From: JBGYPP01 sp041838515
Lineage (GTDB): Bacteria; Bacillota; Clostridia; Lachnospirales; Lachnospiraceae
Assembly (NCBI GenBank): GCA_041838515.1
Contig: JBGYPP010000033.1
Coordinates: 1-7,745 of the forward strand
Reading direction: 5' to 3'
DNA length: 7,745 nucleotides
A program made the translations under genes and the position numbers. Below, piece by piece: positions 4,758 through 7,745 of this stretch. Position 1 is the stretch's first letter. The number at the start of each line of letters is the position of its first letter. Below the pieces are notes generated by a model. The model saw nothing but the letters and a program-made list of their open reading frames with translations. It searched no databases and was not told the DNA's origin.

Positions 4758-6077
4758 TTACCCCGCAAAAAGGCTTTTTCTTGCCCTTTGCAGCTTTTTT
4801 GCCTCTGATACCAGGGATGTGGTTCCCAGTATCACCACATCCCCCCCCCCCCAAGCCTTGGCGCTGTCCAGGGCCTGCTCCAGCGTATCCGCCCAGAGCG
4901 CATCCACCCCCTCTGCCGCCACCCGGGCCGCCTGGGATGGGGAAAAGATATAATGCGCATTGCCTGCCCTGGTCAGTATCATTGCCTGCGCCACAGGCGC
5001 CATCTCCCTTGCCACCCCGGCAAAATCCTTGTCCTCCGGTATGCCTATGACCACCGTGGCCGATGCCATGCCCAGCCGCGCCATCACCTCTTTGACCGGG
5101 GCGCAGCTGAGCCTGTGTATGCAGGCATCCAGCAATATTTTCGGCTGTGATGACAACAGCTCCATTCTCCCCGGCCAGTCCAATGCCGCCAGCTGTTTTT
5201 TGACCGGCTCCAAAGAAATATCTCCCAAAATATCCAGGGAAACCGCCATGGCCAGAGCGCAATTCCGGGCCTGGTGTTCCCCCAGCAGACGTATGCGTAT
5301 GCCCTCCAGCAGCCTGCCCCCTACGACCACATCAAAGACCATGCCCTCCCTGTCATAGCCTATATTTTCCGCCCAAAAATCCCGTCCATAGACACGCAAA
5401 GGCGTTCCCAGAGCCGCCGCCCTCTCCTCTATCACCTCCATAGCCTCCGGACTTTGCTCTGCCACATAGACACATTTTTGGCCCTTTTGGATGATATGCG
5501 CCTTGTCTGCGGCTATCTCCTCTAAACTCCCGCCCAACTCCCTGGTATGCTCCAAAAAAATCCTGTTGATAACGGCATACCCATGCGCCATGTTGCTGAC
5601 ATCGTCATACCTGGCTCCCTTTCCGCACTCCATCACCAAAAAATCCGCCCGCCTTGCCTGAAAATACGCCAGGGCCAGAGCCGTCTGTATACCCATAGGA
5701 CTGACATATGCCCAGGGAGGAATGGCACTGTCTATCTCCTCTATCTGCAGCCGGAGCCGGGACATATATAAGGCAAAATCCTCAGCACTGATAGGGCTTC
5801 CGTTAAAACAAAACCGCTCGCAAAAATCCTCCAGATGGGGACTGGTCATCAATCCCACCCGGAGGGCGGATTGCAAAATTCCGGCAATCATGACTGCAAC
5901 GGATCCCTTGCCCTTGCTGCCGGTGACCGCCACTGAGGGCATATTGTCCATGCTGCGTATCAGCTCCCGGGTCAATTCCGGCCTTCTTTTTCTACCATCC
6001 TTTGCGTGGTAATCCAGATATTTCTCCGCCTTTTTATAAGACGCATACACAAAATCCTCCGCCTCTTTTCTATTCAT
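4758..6077 (-). CDS. FolC-like Mur ligase family protein, probably not a true folate enzyme
   Basis: Mur ligases join an amino group to a carboxylate with ATP; FolC makes dihydrofolate and adds glutamates to folates. The 439 residues follow the FolC plan: P-loop TGSKGKGS (52-59, K57), TSPHLEDFCERFCFNGSPIS (78-97), MECGKGARYDD (149-159) where FolC has E-GLGGRLDAT, LEHTRELGG (175-183), DKAHII (191-196) with K192 at the carbamylated-lysine position, GEHQARNCALAM (266-277), WPGRMELL (301-308), EDKDF (348-352) and LGTTSLVSEAKKL (417-429). The FolC motif DGAHNP is replaced by DACIHR (317-322), and the GLGGRLDAT site is altered, so the substrate probably differs. The N-terminus is longer and more charged than usual. 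The gene starts inside the ATP-grasp stop (ATGA overlap, 6074-6077), which indicates coupled translation. A run of 12 G lies in codons 409-413. FolC remains an alternative reading; Mur-ligase membership is firm. Confidence 0.85.
   Translation of the reverse strand: MNRKEAEDFVYASYKKAEKYLDYHAKDGRKRRPELTRELIRSMDNMPSVAVTGSKGKGSVAVMIAGILQSALRVGLMTSPHLEDFCERFCFNGSPISAEDFALYMSRLRLQIEEIDSAIPPWAYVSPMGIQTALALAYFQARRADFLVMECGKGARYDDVSNMAHGYAVINRIFLEHTRELGGSLEEIAADKAHIIQKGQKCVYVAEQSPEAMEVIEERAAALGTPLRVYGRDFWAENIGYDREGMVFDVVVGGRLLEGIRIRLLGEHQARNCALAMAVSLDILGDISLEPVKKQLAALDWPGRMELLSSQPKILLDACIHRLSCAPVKEVMARLGMASATVVIGIPEDKDFAGVAREMAPVAQAMILTRAGNAHYIFSPSQAARVAAEGVDALWADTLEQALDSAKAWGGGDVVILGTTSLVSEAKKLQRARKSLFAG
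4841..4852 (-). repeat. Run of 12 G in the coding strand of the FolC-like gene
   Basis: Twelve consecutive C on the + strand read as G12 within the codons for AWGGGDVV near the C-terminus. With 12 G the frame continues into the family-like tail DVVILGTTSLVSEAKKL. With 11 the protein would end almost at once (GGGMW, stop); with 13 it would continue in another frame, beginning GCGDTGNHIP and rich in lysine, to a stop at 4732. Such runs are prone to slippage during replication and to sequencing error. Confidence 0.9.
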
Positions 6078-6928
6078 GGCAGAAAATCCCCCCGTATGGT
6101 TTCCATGATTTTTCTGGCAATATTCTCACCCGAAGCCTGCTCTATACCCTCTATGCCCGGCATGACATTGATCTCACAAAAATAGGGCTTATCCTCCCCA
6201 AAGAGCAGATCTATGCCCAAGAAATCCAGGCCTGTCTGGCTGTAAATATCCCTGGCTATGGCACGCATGCCCGGGCTGATTTCATAGGCCTCCACCTCTG
6301 CTCCCAGAGCCACATTGGCCCGAAAATCCCCCCGGGAGTGCCTTTGCATACAAGCGGATACCTCCCCCCTTATGCTAAAAAAACGCAGATCACGGCCCAG
6401 GCTTGTGTGTATGCACTCCTGAAACAACCACTCCTTTTCCAGGCCAAATGCATAGGCCAAACCCTCCATATCCTCCCGGCTCTGCAGCAGAAAAACCTGA
6501 TCCCCCATAGAGCCCTCCAAACCCTTGGCCACCACCGGAAAACCCAGCCCCTCCTCCAGGCGCTCATAAGGTATTTTTGCCGTTCCCAGTATATATCGGG
6601 GCATGACAAAGGCCGCAGACCGCAGCCTGCGGACTTGCTCAAATTTATTGATATAGAGCTGAAAGGCGTCCAGCGCATTGTAAGACCTCATCCCCAGAGC
6701 GTTTAACCCTTGCTTGAGCCTGCCCCACTTTACCCGGTTGATCACGAAGTCCCTCTGTTCCAAAATCTCCCCGGCATTGCACAAACCCTGAGAGCAGAGA
6801 TATGTGTCATGTACGCCCAAAATCCGCAGATCCATGCCCAGGTTTCCAGCCTCCTCCACCAGCCTGTTGCAGGTATAGGCTCCGGACATGGTATTGTATT
6901 TTTCTATAATATATCCCCGCAAAGCCAT
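6074..6928 (-). CDS. RimK-type ATP-grasp ligase
   Basis: Members of this family activate a carboxylate as an acyl phosphate and join it to an amine; known relatives add glutamate to ribosomal protein S6, to coenzyme F420 or to a methanogen pterin, or act in LysW-dependent lysine synthesis. The 284 residues show the RimK order: an N-terminal fold ending in VINRVKWGRLKQGLNALGMR (62-81), NK at 94-95 where RimK has DK, FPVVAKGLEGSMGDQVFLL (130-148) with the ATP-binding lysine and glycine loop, QECI (170-173), GRDLRFFSIRGEV (178-190), FRANVALG (202-209), GIDLLFG (238-244, D240), and CEINVMPGIEGIE (251-263) with metal-binding E252 and N254. All catalytic positions seem intact. The ATG at 6928 follows GGGGGTGAT. 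It starts 6 bases after the DUF2726 gene and overlaps the FolC-like gene by 4. The substrate is unknown; the neighbour suggests a shared product. Confidence 0.88.
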   Translation of the reverse strand: MALRGYIIEKYNTMSGAYTCNRLVEEAGNLGMDLRILGVHDTYLCSQGLCNAGEILEQRDFVINRVKWGRLKQGLNALGMRSYNALDAFQLYINKFEQVRRLRSAAFVMPRYILGTAKIPYERLEEGLGFPVVAKGLEGSMGDQVFLLQSREDMEGLAYAFGLEKEWLFQECIHTSLGRDLRFFSIRGEVSACMQRHSRGDFRANVALGAEVEAYEISPGMRAIARDIYSQTGLDFLGIDLLFGEDKPYFCEINVMPGIEGIEQASGENIARKIMETIRGDFLP

Positions 6929-6934
6929 GGACTA

Positions 6935-7384
6935 TCACCCCCGCCGGACACCGGCCAAGACCGCCGCCAGCCTTTCTTTCTCCCCGCTGCCGTTGGTGGC
7001 AAAACGAAACAAAGGTATGCCGCAAATCTCCATCATATGATTTTTCATCCCATCTCTAATGGCCTGTACGCTCCCCGACCTATGATACCGGTATGCATCC
7101 ACCTCTATAGCCACCACCGGCTGTTTTCCCAATGTATTGTATATGAAAAAATCCAGATGCGCCTTGGGATGCATGGCAAATTTTCTTTCCTGAGGGCTTA
7201 GGATATCTGGATGATCTACAAGCATGGCCAAAGGAAAATGGCAGACTACATCCAAATTTGTATATGCTCCTTCCCGCAAAACTTCTTGTATGACTGCATA
7301 CATCAAATTCTCTGAATCGAAGTTGGAAATGCGCTTTTTATCCCGCAAATAAGCCTTTCTCTCTTGGTCATACTGCTTATACAA
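6935..7384 (-). CDS. DUF2726 domain protein, probably the truncated tail of a larger helicase-like protein
   Basis: The C-terminal half matches DUF2726, a restriction-endonuclease-like fold: AHLDFFIYN (75-83, D78), VVAIEVDAYRYH (90-101, E94 and D96), IRDGMKNHMM (109-118, K114) and GIPLFRFATNGSGE (122-135). These fit a PD-(D/E)xK-type site. In many Bacillota this domain ends a large AAA/helicase protein, and the region just before it here (SVFDYLYKQY, then RISNFDSENLMYAV) looks like the linker of such proteins. The frame stays open upstream to a TGA at 7448-7450 and is protein-like (SFIRYHNFSVSNSALC), yet it contains no ATG. The only early start is TTG at 7384 with no ribosome binding site; ATG at 7303 is also weakly supported. 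I see no helicase motifs upstream, so this is probably a 5'-deleted remnant, possibly still transcribed into the ligase genes. Confidence 0.65.
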   Translation of the reverse strand: MYKQYDQERKAYLRDKKRISNFDSENLMYAVIQEVLREGAYTNLDVVCHFPLAMLVDHPDILSPQERKFAMHPKAHLDFFIYNTLGKQPVVAIEVDAYRYHRSGSVQAIRDGMKNHMMEICGIPLFRFATNGSGEKERLAAVLAGVRRG

Positions 7385-7436
7385 ATAGTCAAATACCGAA
7401 CACAGGGCACTGTTGGAAACGGAAAAATTATGATAT

Positions 7437-7465
7437 CTTATAAACGATCATATGCTGTCTGCCAT
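7437..7465 (-). promoter_or_regulatory. Possible promoter of the DUF2726-ligase-tex group
   Basis: On the minus strand ATGGCA (7465-7460) and TATAAG (7442-7437) are exactly 17 bases apart, matching consensus at four and five of six positions. Transcription would begin near 7430, inside the protein-like frame that precedes the DUF2726 start. This would fit a truncated gene serving mainly as the leader of the ligase genes. No better promoter was found between 6929 and 7511. Confidence 0.35.
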
Positions 7466-7511
7466 CCATGGCCATCCCCTCCACGTATAGGCTCCGCCCC
7501 CAAGCGCCAAC

Positions 7512-7540
7512 TTGGCATATACACTTCCATATCGTATAAT
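7512..7540 (+). promoter_or_regulatory. Strong promoter of the membrane protein gene
   Basis: TTGGCA (7512-7517) and a perfect TATAAT (7535-7540) are separated by 17 bases on the + strand, giving a leader of about 50 bases. It points away from the ligase group, so the gap at 7385-7596 is divergent. An imperfect inverted repeat lies in the leader around 7562-7582 and could be a fold or an operator. Confidence 0.75.
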
Positions 7541-7596
7541 AATACCATTGAACACCCAATCTGGGAATACCGGGTTATCCCCAAAGGAGTTAGGCC

Positions 7597-7745
7597 ATGC
7601 AGACCCCTATCACCCCCGCAGCCGGGGAAAAATCCATACGCCGCTTTGCCCTGGCCTCCATGGCGCTGGGCATAGTGTCCATATGCTTTCTGAGCACCGT
7701 AATCCTGGGCTTTATGTGCTCCAGCCTGGCGCTGCTGTTCAGCCA
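7597..7745 (+). CDS. Small membrane protein, DUF4190-like, N-terminal part (cut by the window edge)
   Basis: An ATG at 7597 follows AAAGGAG with a 7-base spacer and lies downstream of a strong promoter. The frame stays open to the end of the window for 49 codons. A short charged N-terminus (MQTPITPAAGEKSIRR) is followed by a hydrophobic stretch at residues 17-49 that contains ALASMALGIVSIC and ILGFMCSSLALLFS. This pattern, alternating LGI-type segments with a likely short turn, recalls DUF4190 and related two-helix membrane proteins of Bacillota. The function is unknown and the C-terminus is missing. The family call is tentative; that it is a real membrane protein gene is well supported by promoter, ribosome binding site and composition. 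Confidence 0.7.
   Translation, partial: MQTPITPAAGEKSIRRFALASMALGIVSICFLSTVILGFMCSSLALLFS

Noticed and set aside
2563..4953. A 796-codon open frame on the + strand opposite tex
   Set aside because: It is antisense to a complete Tex protein with recognisable domains. Its translation is rich in histidine, glutamine, leucine and proline with no domain, as expected for the reverse of GC-rich codons.
4732..5262. A 176-codon minus-strand frame overlapping the end of the FolC-like gene
   Set aside because: It is the shifted frame of the FolC-like gene and is glycine-rich without domain features. Its only relevance is as the tail that would be read if the G run gained one base.
7451..7600. Continuation of the helicase-like protein upstream of the TGA at 7448
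   Set aside because: The frame happens to stay open, but its translation shows no helicase motif and it crosses the promoter and start region of the divergent gene.

Overview
The window looks like a stretch of chromosome from an anaerobic member of the Bacillota (Clostridia-like). The evidence is strong AGGAGG-type ribosome binding sites, close-packed genes on one strand, an HPr-like protein with a conserved regulatory-serine region, the paired NifU-like/GGGtGRT genes known from anaerobes, and GC-rich DNA that nevertheless often uses ATA for isoleucine. The taxon is inferred from protein style only.

Layout, left to right. Positions 1-90 are the end of an insertion sequence. Its transposase gene starts at 47 and runs leftwards out of the window, behind a hairpin that contains the gene's own ribosome binding site. 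Positions 91-223 are non-coding and hold a 21-bp hairpin with a T-run on the + side. Positions 224-1944 hold a two-gene minus-strand operon: a NifU/IscU-like iron-sulfur scaffold and the GGGtGRT protein. The 265-bp gap at 1945-2209 holds that operon's probable promoter, two overlapping hairpins, and the terminator of the next gene group.

Positions 2210-7384 hold a second minus-strand group. In transcription order it is: a DUF2726 nuclease-like fragment, a RimK-type ATP-grasp ligase, a FolC-like Mur ligase, Tex (RNA-binding transcription accessory protein), and a short HPr-like protein, closed by a strong rho-independent terminator at 2132-2162. An extra promoter in front of the HPr-like gene overlaps the tex stop codon. 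A divergent promoter at 7512-7540 drives a small membrane protein gene that is cut by the right edge of the window.

The most interesting part is the ATP-grasp/FolC-like pair. The two genes overlap by ATGA, so they are probably made in matched amounts, and both belong to ATP-dependent carboxylate-amine ligase folds. The FolC-like protein has lost several folate-enzyme signature residues and its gene carries a run of 12 G near the 3' end. Together they may make an unknown amino-acid or peptide conjugate; this is an inference. The NifU-like/GGGtGRT pair is a recognised but functionally unexplained iron-sulfur-associated pair.
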